Positions 1 to 8,378 of a stretch of DNA of 42,212 nt are shown one piece after another; within the stretch, counting starts at the first letter, position 1; every line of letters starts with the position of its first letter. The stretch is taken from positions 1 through 42,212 of the forward strand of contig JAGNEZ010000055.1 in assembly GCA_018003015.1 (NCBI GenBank), given 5' to 3'. Position numbers and translations under genes: made by a program. The notes below the pieces were generated by a model. That model saw only the letters and a list, made by a program, of their open reading frames with translations. It was not told the DNA's origin and did not search any database. The stretch comes from Phycisphaerae bacterium (GTDB lineage: Bacteria; Planctomycetota; Phycisphaerae; UBA1845; PWPN01).

Positions 1-1
1 C

Positions 2-442
2 TTCGTCCAGACCCTTTCTGGGCGGGTGGGCCGCACCATCGATTTGCCCACCGAGTCCCAGTGGGAGTACGCCTGCCGGGGGGGCACCAGTACCTTCTAT
101 TCCTTCGGTAATTCCTCCGATCAGCTGGCAAATCATGCCTGGTTTTGGGATAATGCAGATTCGCAGACTCACGCCGTCGGCGGCCGGCTGGCCAATCCCT
201 ACGGCCTGTTCGACATGTACGGCAATGTATGGGAGTGGTGCCAGGACGTCTGGCATGAGACCTACGCCGGTGCTCCGACCGATGGCAGCGCCTGGCTCAG
301 CGGTGATGACACGACCCTGCGGGTCGCCCGCGGCGGTTCGTGGGGTCATGAGGCCGTGGATTGCAGCTCGCCGTCGCGCGACCGGGGCACGGCCACCCAT
401 CCCAGTTACCTCATCGGTTTCCGGGTGGCCTCGGGTTCGTGA
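2..442 (+). CDS. FGE/SUMF1-domain protein, 3' end only
   Basis: This is the C-terminal part of a formylglycine-generating-enzyme-like (SUMF1, FGE-sulfatase) domain. The frame is open from base 2, so the true start lies upstream of the window. Family hallmarks seen in order are LPTESQWEYACRGG, NPYGLFDMYGNVWEWCQD, LRVARGGSW and a terminal IGFRVA. In genuine FGEs two catalytic cysteines follow the RGGSW motif. Here the stretch reads GGSWGHEAVDCSSP, so one Cys is present at the position expected for the second, and the first appears to be missing. A non-FGE role is therefore likely, as in many bacterial SUMF1-domain proteins. It ends 62 bp before the EPS genes on the same strand, and no link to them can be shown. 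Confidence 0.85.
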   Translation, partial: FVQTLSGRVGRTIDLPTESQWEYACRGGTSTFYSFGNSSDQLANHAWFWDNADSQTHAVGGRLANPYGLFDMYGNVWEWCQDVWHETYAGAPTDGSAWLSGDDTTLRVARGGSWGHEAVDCSSPSRDRGTATHPSYLIGFRVASGS

Positions 443-504
443 GGGCTTCGACAGCCTCCGTAGTTCGGGCTTGATTTGGCCCTTGAGAGTGACACTGTGA
501 CGAG

Positions 505-1776
505 ATGACGGTGATGAGAAGGAAGACAACTCAGACGCGAGTGGGGTTCATCCTGGGGTTATTCTGCACAGCCCTGGCCACGGGCTGTGGGGAGTCTTCC
601 ACGCCTGAGGAGGTTACTCGCTTTCAACAGGCCGGCCCGGTGCAGCCGCCGGTCGATGAGGACCGGGTGGTCAATGCCAAGCTGCCGTCCGGGCCCTACC
701 GGCCGGTGGCGGGCGACGTTCTGGAAGTGGTCATGCCTGCGGTGCTTCAGGAGGCTCGATCCAGCTACCAGCCCACCATCGAGTTGACCCGTCCGGAATC
801 TCATCTCTGCCGGGTGGGCGACGACGGCAAGATCACCTTGCCCATCATCGGCGAGCTGGATGTCAGGGCTCGGAGCCTGCCGGAGATCGAGGCCCTGGCC
901 ACCAAGGCCTACTACCCGAAGTACGTCAAAGAACGGCCGAGCATCGTGGCCAAGGTTCAGACCTACCGTACGGCCCGCGTTTCTGTTGTCGGGGCGATCA
1001 ACCTGCCCGGTGTCTACGAGCTGCAAAGCCAGGAGATGTCCCTGGTCGCCCTGCTGATGAAAGCCGGGGGGATTGATCTGAAGGGTTCGACCGGCGCCGC
1101 GACGGGCGGGGCCAGCGTGGTGCGGATCAAGCGGATGGGCAACCCGGCCCTGGCCGCATCTGCCGCACCCCAGACCCAACCGGCCGGTCTGCCAGTTCGT
1201 GCTCCGGATTCCCTGTCTCCCCCGGGACAAGCCGGGGTGATGACCGTGGTACTGCCCGTCCGCGGGCTCAACATTCCGTTTGCGGATGTGCCCCTGGTGG
1301 AGGGCGACATGATCGAGATCGAAGGCCTCAAGCCCGAGGTCTTCACCGTGATCGGCTTGGTCAACAAGGCCGGGGCGTTTCCTTACCCGCCGGGCACGCA
1401 GTTCAGCCTGCTCCAGGCCCTTTCGTTTGCGGCGGGCCTGAACGACATCGCCGACCCCCAGTACGCCAAGATCTACCGCCAGGACGCCGATGGGAGCATT
1501 GTCGAAGCCTCGTTCAAGGTGAAGGGCAGCGCCCTGACCAGCGCCTCCAATGTCATGATCAAGCCGGGCGACGTCATCGCCGTGGAGCACACGCCGGCCA
1601 CCCGATTCAACTTGATACTGGCCGAGGTATTCAAGATCAACGCCGGCGTGAACCTGCAGGCAACGTATTACTACTGGAATCCGTATGATTACGATACCGG
1701 TAGAACCAGTCTTCGTCAGAGCCTTCTCCAGGATGTGATTAACAACCGGCCCACGCTCCTGAACCTGGGGCAGTAG
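505..1776 (+). CDS. Wza-like polysaccharide export lipoprotein (Poly_export + SLBB domains)
   Basis: This is the outer-membrane/periplasmic export component of a Wzx/Wzy-type EPS system. Residues 1-28 form a lipoprotein signal peptide: a basic N-terminus (MRRK), a hydrophobic run and a lipobox-like ATGC with Cys28. A Poly_export domain follows at about residues 64-152 (GPYRPVAGDVLEVVMP, then DGKITLPIIGELDV). Two SLBB/soluble-ligand-binding segments start near residues 156 (VSVVGAINLPGVYEL) and 278 (EVFTVIGLVNKAGAF). The length, 423 aa, is normal for the family. An alternative ATG at 514 would only shorten the n-region, and neither start has a strong ribosome-binding site. The tyrosine-kinase gene follows after 23 bp, the usual wza-wzc order. 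Confidence 0.9.
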   Translation: MTVMRRKTTQTRVGFILGLFCTALATGCGESSTPEEVTRFQQAGPVQPPVDEDRVVNAKLPSGPYRPVAGDVLEVVMPAVLQEARSSYQPTIELTRPESHLCRVGDDGKITLPIIGELDVRARSLPEIEALATKAYYPKYVKERPSIVAKVQTYRTARVSVVGAINLPGVYELQSQEMSLVALLMKAGGIDLKGSTGAATGGASVVRIKRMGNPALAASAAPQTQPAGLPVRAPDSLSPPGQAGVMTVVLPVRGLNIPFADVPLVEGDMIEIEGLKPEVFTVIGLVNKAGAFPYPPGTQFSLLQALSFAAGLNDIADPQYAKIYRQDADGSIVEASFKVKGSALTSASNVMIKPGDVIAVEHTPATRFNLILAEVFKINAGVNLQATYYYWNPYDYDTGRTSLRQSLLQDVINNRPTLLNLGQ

Positions 1777-1799
1777 TATGAGCAAGTAAGGGGTGTGTC

Positions 1800-4040
1800 A
1801 TGAGTCGACTGGATAACTTGCCGCCGATCGAACCTCGAAAGCCCGCGGGTCCGCCCGCCGGGTCGGGTGCGGTCGCGGTCATGTCCTCAAGCCTTTTCGA
1901 GATCGCCTGGCGCCGGCGCTGGGTTATTGCCGCGATCACTGTGGCCGCCCTGGCCGCCGCGTTTCTCTACGTCATGAAGGCCACCCCGATCTTCACTAGT
2001 ACTTCGCGCTTGTATGTGGAGCAGGCCGGCCCGCAGATCATGAACGAGCGTGAAGGGATCGTGACCCAGTCCAAGAACTACCTGTACACCCAGGCCGAGA
2101 TTCTCGCCTCCACCCCGATCCTCACCGAAGTGGCCGATCAGTCCACGGTTCGGCGGATGAAGACCTTCGCCGAGGTCGACAATCTCATGGTCTTCCTGAA
2201 GAAGGCCCTGAACGTCAAGGTGGGTGCCAAGGACGACATCATCAGCGTGGCCCTCGACTCACCTTATCCCGAAGAAGCGGCCGGCGTGGTCAACAGTGTG
2301 GTCGAAGCCTATGTGAACTACCAGACCAATCGCAGGAAGAGTACGTCCTCCGAAGTACTCAAGATCCTCCAGAAGGAAAAGGAGAAACGCGACAGCGAAC
2401 TGACCGGCACCAACAAGAAGATCCTCGATTTCAAGATCGCCAACCCAACGTTGACCATCGAGGACGAGCGCGGGGGCAACATCCTGATTCAGGCCCTCTC
2501 CCGCTTGTCGGCCGCCCTGGCCGAAGCCCGAATCACCACGATTAACGCCAAAGCCTCCTATGAGTCCGCCAAACTCCTGTCCTCCGACCCGGAGCAACTC
2601 CAGCGATTCGCCGAGGCCCAGCTCGAACGCGGGGTTCGCATCTCCATGGAGCAGGAGAAGACCCAGCTCACCGGCGAACTCCACCAGCTCGAGCTGCAGT
2701 TGGCCGACTGGCAGCAGAAGGTGACCGCCGATCACCCTGCAGTTCAGACTCTCCAGACCAAGATCGGTCAGCTTCGCGCCCAGATCGAGGAGCAGGGCAC
2801 CAAGACCGCCAAGGATTTCCTGGAGGTTGCCAAGCAGCAGTGGCTGACCGCCCAGCAGGCCGAGAGCGAGATGGACAACGCCTTCAAGGAGCAGCTCACC
2901 CAGGCCCAGCTGGTCAATACCAAGGCAGCGGAGCTGGCCATTCTCACGGCCGACAAGGAGCGAACCGAGAAACTCCTCGACATCCTCGACAGCCGCATCA
3001 AGGAGCTGAACGTCACCGAGGACGCCGGGGCCCTGAACATCAGTGTGCTCGAGGTCGCTCGCCCGGAAGAGAAGCCCAGCAAGCCCCAGAAAGCCCGGAT
3101 CATGGCCATGGCCCTGGTCCTGGGGCTGATGCTCGGCTTCGGTCTGGCCATGCTCCTCGATTGGATGGATCATCGGCTTCGCTCGGCCGACGAGATCTCC
3201 GCCGTACTGGGCGCCCCGGTCCTCGGTGTGGTGCCGACCATGTCGTCCAGGGAATCCCGGACCGAGCGCGGCCAGAAGGCCCACCGCGAGTCGAGCTCCA
3301 CCATCGCCGAGTCCTACCGGACCATCCGCACGGCGATTTACTTCGGGGTGCCCGAAGGCGGTGCCAAGACCATTCTGGTGACCTCGCCCGCGCCGGGTGA
3401 CGGGAAGTCCACTGCGGCCAGCAACCTGGCCATCACCATGGCCCAGGCCGGCCAGCGGACCCTTTTGGTCGATGCCGACTTCCGCAAGCCGATGATTCAT
3501 CAGATCTTCGAGATTGACGATCAGCACGGCCTGTCGTCCGCCCTCGCCGGCCAGTCGACCAACGGATTGGCTATTCAGGCCAGCCAGATTCCTGGTCTCG
3601 ACCTGCTGCCCTGCGGGCCGGTGCCACCCAATCCGTCGGAGCTGCTCAACAGCGAGGCCTTCGCCCAGCTGCTCCGCAAGCTCGCCGCCGACTACGACCG
3701 CGTGGTCATCGACTCGCCGCCGGTCATGCCGGTGACCGATGCTCGCATTCTGGGCGCGCTCTGCGACGTCACCGTCTTGGTCCTTCGCGCCGAGCGGTCC
3801 ACCCGCAAAGCCAGCGAACAAGCTCGTGACGGGCTACTCAGCGTGGGGGCCCGACTCCTGGGCGTCGTGGTCAATGATGTGCCTCGCGGGCGGGACCGCT
3901 ACGGTTACTACGGAGGCTATGGTTACTACGGAGGCTACGGTTACTACGGCCACTACGGAAAGAACGGAGAGGATAACCCGAAGGAACGGCGAAGGGCGTC
4001 TCGGACCGCCGCCCCGACCGAGGGTACGACACAGGCATGA
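1800..4040 (+). CDS. Wzc-like polysaccharide co-polymerase / bacterial tyrosine kinase
   Basis: This inner-membrane chain-length regulator is fused to a BY-kinase domain (746 aa). The N-terminal Wzz domain is bounded by transmembrane segments near residues 42-60 and 435-455, with a long coiled-coil periplasmic part between them. The cytoplasmic CpsD/CapB-type kinase shows Walker A (SPAPGDGKSTAASN, about 527-540), Walker A' (LLVDADFRKP, about 555-564) and Walker B (VVIDSPP, about 635-641). The C-terminus carries a Tyr-rich tail (about 699-720), the usual autophosphorylation site of these kinases. The ATG at 1800 is preceded by a Shine-Dalgarno (TAAGGGG, 1787-1793). The stop overlaps the start of the phosphatase gene by 4 bp, which implies translational coupling of kinase and phosphatase. 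Confidence 0.93.
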   Translation: MSRLDNLPPIEPRKPAGPPAGSGAVAVMSSSLFEIAWRRRWVIAAITVAALAAAFLYVMKATPIFTSTSRLYVEQAGPQIMNEREGIVTQSKNYLYTQAEILASTPILTEVADQSTVRRMKTFAEVDNLMVFLKKALNVKVGAKDDIISVALDSPYPEEAAGVVNSVVEAYVNYQTNRRKSTSSEVLKILQKEKEKRDSELTGTNKKILDFKIANPTLTIEDERGGNILIQALSRLSAALAEARITTINAKASYESAKLLSSDPEQLQRFAEAQLERGVRISMEQEKTQLTGELHQLELQLADWQQKVTADHPAVQTLQTKIGQLRAQIEEQGTKTAKDFLEVAKQQWLTAQQAESEMDNAFKEQLTQAQLVNTKAAELAILTADKERTEKLLDILDSRIKELNVTEDAGALNISVLEVARPEEKPSKPQKARIMAMALVLGLMLGFGLAMLLDWMDHRLRSADEISAVLGAPVLGVVPTMSSRESRTERGQKAHRESSSTIAESYRTIRTAIYFGVPEGGAKTILVTSPAPGDGKSTAASNLAITMAQAGQRTLLVDADFRKPMIHQIFEIDDQHGLSSALAGQSTNGLAIQASQIPGLDLLPCGPVPPNPSELLNSEAFAQLLRKLAADYDRVVIDSPPVMPVTDARILGALCDVTVLVLRAERSTRKASEQARDGLLSVGARLLGVVVNDVPRGRDRYGYYGGYGYYGGYGYYGHYGKNGEDNPKERRRASRTAAPTEGTTQA
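3903..3956 (+). repeat. Three 18-bp tandem repeats encoding the kinase Tyr tail
   Basis: Three consecutive 18-bp units (3903-3920, 3921-3938, 3939-3956) each encode GYYGGY or GYYGHY. The first two differ only at the last base; the third differs at its 3' end. They place at least nine tyrosines in the autophosphorylation tail of the kinase. In-frame tandem repeats of this kind can gain or lose whole units by slippage without breaking the gene. Confidence 0.9.
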
Positions 4041-4864
4041 TCAGTTTCCTCCAGGCACTGACCGCACTCACGGGCAGAGGCCACCCCGCCCAGCAGTTCA
4101 CGGGGGTGGATCTGCACTGCCATGTTCTGCCTGGCCTGGACGACGGTCCTGCCTCCGAGGCCGAGTCGCTGGCTCTGTGTCGGGCCCTGGTGGCGGATGG
4201 CGTCCACACCGTTGTGGCCACGCCTCACCAACTGGGGAAGATGGAGCAGCGATACAGCGCCCTCGATATCCGTCAGGCGGTGACCTACCTGCGGACTCGG
4301 CTTCAGGTCGCGAGTATTCCCCTGGAAGTAGTCCCCGGGGCAGAGGTGCGAATCCATGAAGGACTGCCCGGGCTAATTGATGAGGATGAGGTGCTCACCC
4401 TGGCCGACCGCGGCCGCTGGGTCCTGATCGAGCTCCCTCGCCTCAGCTACATCGAGCCGCTGCCCCTGATTCGGCAGCTCAAGGATGCGGGTATCCGCTC
4501 CATCATCGCCCATCCGGAGCGGCATGTCTGCGTGCAGACTCACCCGCACGTGATCCGCGGCTGGATTGAGGCCGGGGCCTGCATTCAGGTCACCGCCACC
4601 AGCCTGCTGGACCGTCTGGAGGAAGAAGCCTATCGCTGTGCCTGGCGGATGGTCGCCGAGGTGGGTGCCGTGTTGATCGCTTCTGACGCCCACGATGCCG
4701 ATCGCCGCCGGCCACGGTTGTCCGAGGCGTTCCGGGCCGTCGCGCTGCGGATGGGTGAGCGCGTTGCCCGGCGGGTGTGCATCGATCATCCGGCCGACGT
4801 TCTGGCCGGACAGGCTTTGCGACCCGTTTTCGAGACCCCTGCTAGGCAAGAGGCCTCCAGATGA
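4037..4864 (+). CDS. CpsB/CapC-type tyrosine-protein phosphatase (PHP domain)
   Basis: This is a Mn-dependent protein-tyrosine phosphatase of the PHP family (CpsB, YwqE, Wzb analogue), expected to dephosphorylate the upstream BY-kinase. Metal-binding motifs are visible: DLHCH at residues 25-29, ATPH at about 61-64, PGAEVR, AHPERH at about 158-163 and SDAHDADRR starting near 216. The length, 275 aa, is typical. The ATG overlaps the kinase stop codon (ATGA), and its own stop overlaps the next gene in the same way, so kinase, phosphatase and polymerase form a coupled translational unit. A phosphoesterase of other specificity is possible in principle, but the neighbours argue strongly for this role. 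Confidence 0.92.
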   Translation: MISFLQALTALTGRGHPAQQFTGVDLHCHVLPGLDDGPASEAESLALCRALVADGVHTVVATPHQLGKMEQRYSALDIRQAVTYLRTRLQVASIPLEVVPGAEVRIHEGLPGLIDEDEVLTLADRGRWVLIELPRLSYIEPLPLIRQLKDAGIRSIIAHPERHVCVQTHPHVIRGWIEAGACIQVTATSLLDRLEEEAYRCAWRMVAEVGAVLIASDAHDADRRRPRLSEAFRAVALRMGERVARRVCIDHPADVLAGQALRPVFETPARQEASR

Positions 4865-7650
4865 CCACCCTCACCACGCACCACAGATCTGAGCGCGCCG
4901 CCGCCCATCACCGGTCGACGATACCGGTCGAGCCGGTCGCGAGCCCCCTCGACGGCCTGATCGAGTTGATCCTGATCGGCCTGCTGGCGTTCATGCCCCT
5001 GGCCTTCGGGGCGGTCGAGGCCTGGAGCGAGCTGGTCATCCTGGTTGCCGCGGTCGTCCTGGCCGGGTGTGTGGCTCTGCGGTTCATGATCACGCGTGAG
5101 GTTCGGCCGGTCTGGAGCTGGACCTACGTGCCCATGGCCCTGTTCGTTCTCCTGGTTGCCCTGCAGCTCGTCCCGTTGCCGGCTCGTGTCGTCCAGGCCA
5201 TCGCTCCGCACACCGCGGCCACCCGCACCCAGCTCCTCGCCGATCTGCCCGATGCGTCACGAGTGCTCGACACCATGACCTTGAGCTTCTATCCGCTGGC
5301 CACGGCCCACAACCTTCGCCTGATCCTGGTCGTGTGTGTCGTGTATCTCACCGTGGTCAACGTCATCCGCCGCCCCGAGCAGATCAAACGCCTGCTGGCC
5401 GCGGTCGCGGCCATCGGCGGGGCCGTCACGCTCATCGCCCTCGCCCAGACCATCACCGGGACTGATTCCATCTACTGGTCTGTCCCGACCGGCGGCAAGT
5501 ACGCCGACGCCGGTCCGTTCATTAACCACAGCCATTTTGGTCAGTTCACCAACCTGGCCATCGGCGCGGCGTTCGGCCTGGCCCTGCTGCTGGTCTACGA
5601 GAACTTCCGCGGCATACCCTACACCCCGGCAGCGGTCATGGACCGGCTCGGCGAGCCCAAGCTCCGGCCCTTCTGGGCCCTGGTGACGATGATGGTCCTC
5701 GGTGTCGCCAGCGTTTTCACCTCGCTGACCCGCGGCGGTATGATCACAATGCTGATCGCGGCCTCTTTCACCGTGCTGGTCCTGTCCAGCAAGCGCGGCC
5801 TACGCGGCGTCCGCTGGTTGATCGCGGTCATCTCCCTGGTCGCCTTCTGCGTCGTGCTCTACGTCGGGTTCGACGCGGTCTATGACCGGCTCGCCACTCT
5901 CCGCGAGGTGGACCAGGCCCAAAGCGGCCGGCTGCAGATCCTCAAGGACATCGCCCTCGCCTGGACCCAGTTCCCACTGTTCGGCACCGGCCTCGGCACC
6001 CACGAGGTCGTTTACCCCATGTTCGAGCATTCGAGCATCACCCATCTGGCCGGCCACGCCGAAAACGAGTACGCCCAGCTCGCTGAGGAGACGGGCATCC
6101 TTGGCCTCAGTTGCGCGGTGGTTTTTCTGACGCTGGTCTGGTCGAGCTATGTTCGCAGCATCCGCCGGCTCCGTCCCTCGATTCGCTGGGTCGCGTTTGG
6201 CCTGGGCTTCGGCCTGCTGGCGGTCATGCTCCATAGCCTGAGCGACTTCGGCCAGCACATACCCGCGGTCATCTGCCTGTCGGCGGTGACCTGCGGCCTG
6301 CTCGTGGTGCTCGCCCGCATGCGCCACTCCGAGGATCCCCCGCGTTCGCCGGGCCTGCTCCAGCGCTTGGTCGATACCCGGGTCGCGCCCATGGCCGCCC
6401 TGGTACTGGTCGCCGTGGGCGCCGCCTGGTCGATCCCCGCTGCCCTGCGGGCCAACGACGCCGAGTCCTCCTGGCGGATCGCGGCACGCATGGAGAACAA
6501 GCTCCGCGACGACGATTGGATCGGCACCAACGATCAGTTCGCCATCCTCATCAATCAGGCCGCCCAGGCGGCGACGCTCGAGCCGGCCAACGTCAAGTAC
6601 CGCTACAACCTGAGCGTCTTCCGGTGGCGGGCGGTCAGCCGGGTGATCAACCCGGACACCGGCGAACTGGTGCTCAACGACCAGTCCATCCGCCACACCG
6701 AGCGGATCGTCGATGAGCTCCACCAGACCCGGCCGGTCTGCCCGGCGTACGGGCCGGTCTATGCCCTGCTCGGCCAGCTGGAGTGTTTCATCCTCAACCG
6801 GCCGGCGGGTGCCGACCGGGTCCGGCTTGGGGTCAAGCTCGCTCCGAACGATGCCACCGCCTGGTACTCCGCCGGCCTGCTCGAGGCCGAGTCAGACCGC
6901 CCCGAAGCGACCGACGCGGCAGGCAGGGCCTTCGCGAGGGCCATTGAGCTCGACGGCTCACTCATGGTCGATATCGCTGATGTCTGCGTCGCCAAGCTCG
7001 GCCGGCCGGATCTGGCCGTCACCCTGGCCGGCGACGACGTGGGTCGCCTGACCGCCGTCGCCGACGTACTCGAGGACTACGCAACGGTCAACGATCAGCC
7101 TCAGCCGCCAGCGATCAGCAGTCAACCAGCCGGAGCCAGCACTCAGCCGTCAGTAGTCAGCACCCAGCCTTCCGAGGTTGGAGCTGACGGCCGACCGCTG
7201 GCCGCTGAGAGCTCGCCTCGTGAGCACCGCGTGCCCGCTGAGAGCCTTGCCCTTGCCGAACAGGCGAGAGCGAGAGTTTTCGATCTACTGAAAGCCAAGT
7301 GCGAAGGCCCGGACGCCGAGGCCAGCACGCTTGCCGCCTTTGCCAACCTGTGCATCAAGCGAAAGTCCGATAAGCAGGGCATCGATTATTACTTCAAGGC
7401 TTTACAGTTGGATTACGGCCAGGTATACTGGCGATTTGCGCTGGCCCAGGCGCTGGGCCGCGTGGGAGACACGGAGGAGGCCCTCAAGCAGGCCAAGATC
7501 TGCCTTCGTCTTCGACCAGACTGGCCGCCGGCCAAGAAGTTGGCTGGCGATCTGAGCATCGCTCCGGCGGGTAAGCCGTTTGGTGTGCCCGCGAGCGCCC
7601 CTGCGACGCAGCCGGCGATGGCTCCGGCGAGTGCGCCGAGCGCCAAGTAA
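4861..7650 (+). CDS. Wzy-like O-antigen polymerase/ligase with C-terminal TPR region
   Basis: A large (929 aa) multi-spanning membrane protein. Hydrophobic segments fill residues about 30-530, including the O-antigen ligase/polymerase (Wzy_C) region near 285-420 with SLTRGGMITMLIAASFTVLV and GTGLGTHEVVYPMF..HAENEYAQLAEETGILGL. The last about 380 residues are soluble and look like TPR units (NVKYRYNLSVFRWRA, APNDATAWYSAGLLEAESD, IDYYFKALQLDYGQVYWRFALAQALGRVGDTEEALKQAK). A low-complexity linker at about residues 745-790 is encoded by a period-7 DNA repeat. The C-terminus is Ala/Pro-rich. The gene overlaps the phosphatase stop (ATGA). Polymerase and ligase cannot be told apart from sequence alone; the EPS context favours polymerase. 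Confidence 0.85.
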   Translation: MTTLTTHHRSERAAAHHRSTIPVEPVASPLDGLIELILIGLLAFMPLAFGAVEAWSELVILVAAVVLAGCVALRFMITREVRPVWSWTYVPMALFVLLVALQLVPLPARVVQAIAPHTAATRTQLLADLPDASRVLDTMTLSFYPLATAHNLRLILVVCVVYLTVVNVIRRPEQIKRLLAAVAAIGGAVTLIALAQTITGTDSIYWSVPTGGKYADAGPFINHSHFGQFTNLAIGAAFGLALLLVYENFRGIPYTPAAVMDRLGEPKLRPFWALVTMMVLGVASVFTSLTRGGMITMLIAASFTVLVLSSKRGLRGVRWLIAVISLVAFCVVLYVGFDAVYDRLATLREVDQAQSGRLQILKDIALAWTQFPLFGTGLGTHEVVYPMFEHSSITHLAGHAENEYAQLAEETGILGLSCAVVFLTLVWSSYVRSIRRLRPSIRWVAFGLGFGLLAVMLHSLSDFGQHIPAVICLSAVTCGLLVVLARMRHSEDPPRSPGLLQRLVDTRVAPMAALVLVAVGAAWSIPAALRANDAESSWRIAARMENKLRDDDWIGTNDQFAILINQAAQAATLEPANVKYRYNLSVFRWRAVSRVINPDTGELVLNDQSIRHTERIVDELHQTRPVCPAYGPVYALLGQLECFILNRPAGADRVRLGVKLAPNDATAWYSAGLLEAESDRPEATDAAGRAFARAIELDGSLMVDIADVCVAKLGRPDLAVTLAGDDVGRLTAVADVLEDYATVNDQPQPPAISSQPAGASTQPSVVSTQPSEVGADGRPLAAESSPREHRVPAESLALAEQARARVFDLLKAKCEGPDAEASTLAAFANLCIKRKSDKQGIDYYFKALQLDYGQVYWRFALAQALGRVGDTEEALKQAKICLRLRPDWPPAKKLAGDLSIAPAGKPFGVPASAPATQPAMAPASAPSAK
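7097..7224. repeat. 7-nt-phased degenerate repeat inside the polymerase gene
   Basis: The stretch can be cut into consecutive 7-mers with a recurring core. From about 7097 to 7170 the core reads as CAGC/TCAGC (for example CTCAGCC-GTCAGTA-GTCAGCA). From 7183 it switches to the opposite-strand form (GCTGACG at 7183, GCTGAGA at 7204). Seven bases times three codon positions gives a 7-residue protein period: SSQPAGA, STQPSVV, STQPSEV. GCCGTCAG (7146-7153) and CTGACGGC (7184-7191) form a short inverted pair. The same heptad class lies in the following intergenic region. Confidence 0.75.
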
Positions 7651-7669
7651 AGAGCATGGAGGAAACCGG

Positions 7670-7998
7670 GCTGAGAGCTGAGTGCTGATGGCCGTCGCGT
7701 CGAGGGCGTGCCTGGCCCGCTTCCTTCTCCCTTCCCTCCCTTCGCAAGGGGGGCTTAAGGGGTCGGCAGTGGGGTAGCCGCGTTCGGCGTAAGGTGAGAG
7801 GATCGAATGTGCTCCGGCTGAATGCTGAGTGTTGATGGCTCACAGGTTCGACGAGCGCGAGGCAGGGAGTAGGGATGCTCTCCGGTTTCTGACAACTGAG
7901 CGCTGACAGCCATCAAGTGTGCCAAGCGCCAAGCAGGCAGCGCGAAGGATGAAGGACGAAGCACAGGAGCTAAGAAGCCAAGTTGGAGTCTCGAGTTG
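7670..7998. repeat. Intergenic 7-nt-phased degenerate repeat tracts
   Basis: Several runs of consecutive related 7-mers occur. GCTGAGA-GCTGAGT and GCTGATG lie at 7670-7690. GCTGAAT-GCTGAGT and GTTGATG lie at 7817-7837. ACTGAGC-GCTGACA lies at 7895-7908, GCCAAGC-GCCAAGC at 7921-7934, and ATGAAGG-ACGAAGC at 7949-7962. Between runs the 7-nt phase is only loosely kept. The pattern resembles the heptanucleotide STRR repeats known from cyanobacteria. A short related run (GCTGAGA-GCTGATC, then GCTGAAA) lies at 34193-34213, before gmd. Confidence 0.7.
7735..7753 (+). terminator. Possible hairpin after the polymerase gene
   Basis: CCTCCCTT and AAGGGGGG can pair as an 8-bp stem (one U-G wobble) around a CGC loop, 85 bp after the polymerase stop. 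No U-run follows, so intrinsic termination is not shown. It may be only part of the repeat-rich intergenic sequence. Confidence 0.25.
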
Positions 7999-8378
7999 GG
8001 CTTCTCGCGCGTTCTCTCCTCTTGCCTGCCTGCCCATACGTCGTCGACTGGAGCATGGCGACGGTTGACGGGGACGGAGTCTGCGCCGGTAAGCTTCGCT
8101 TGCTGCCGAAACCGCAGCGGGAGGCACGAAACACGGCCTGACAGCAAAGTCCCGTGCTGCCCTGCGTCGATTGCACGTCGTCCTTGCCTCAGGCTCTTGG
8201 TTGTTCATACTGTGCTTCTCGGCCGCCAAGCCAGGGCGGGGGTGAAGAACTTCGATTTGTAATCGCTGCCGAGATCGCAAAACGGCTGAAAAACGGCGGT
8301 CCGCAAGCCGCATTTTCCCAGGCATTCTCCCGCGCAGGACGCGGTTGAAACTCACGTAAGTGGCCCCGCAATAAAGAG

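Larger units (their letters stand above)
7651..8378. other. 0.73-kb intergenic region without a supported gene
   Basis: No open frame here has a family match that I recognise or a convincing ribosome-binding site. The region holds period-7 repeats (about 7670-7998), one GC hairpin (7735-7753) and about 380 bp with no visible signal before wecB. It probably contains the wecB promoter, but no clear -35/-10 pair stands out. Confidence 0.6.

Noticed and set aside
559-3821. Long open frames on the minus strand across the export and kinase genes
   Set aside because: They are antisense to well-supported genes, have no family resemblance and result from high GC codon usage.
7670-7998. A CRISPR array
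   Set aside because: Repeat units are 7 bp and degenerate, with no spacers of constant length and no cas genes.
7996-8348. Short open frames before wecB
   Set aside because: No ribosome-binding site and no recognisable domain; the sequence around them is repeat-rich.
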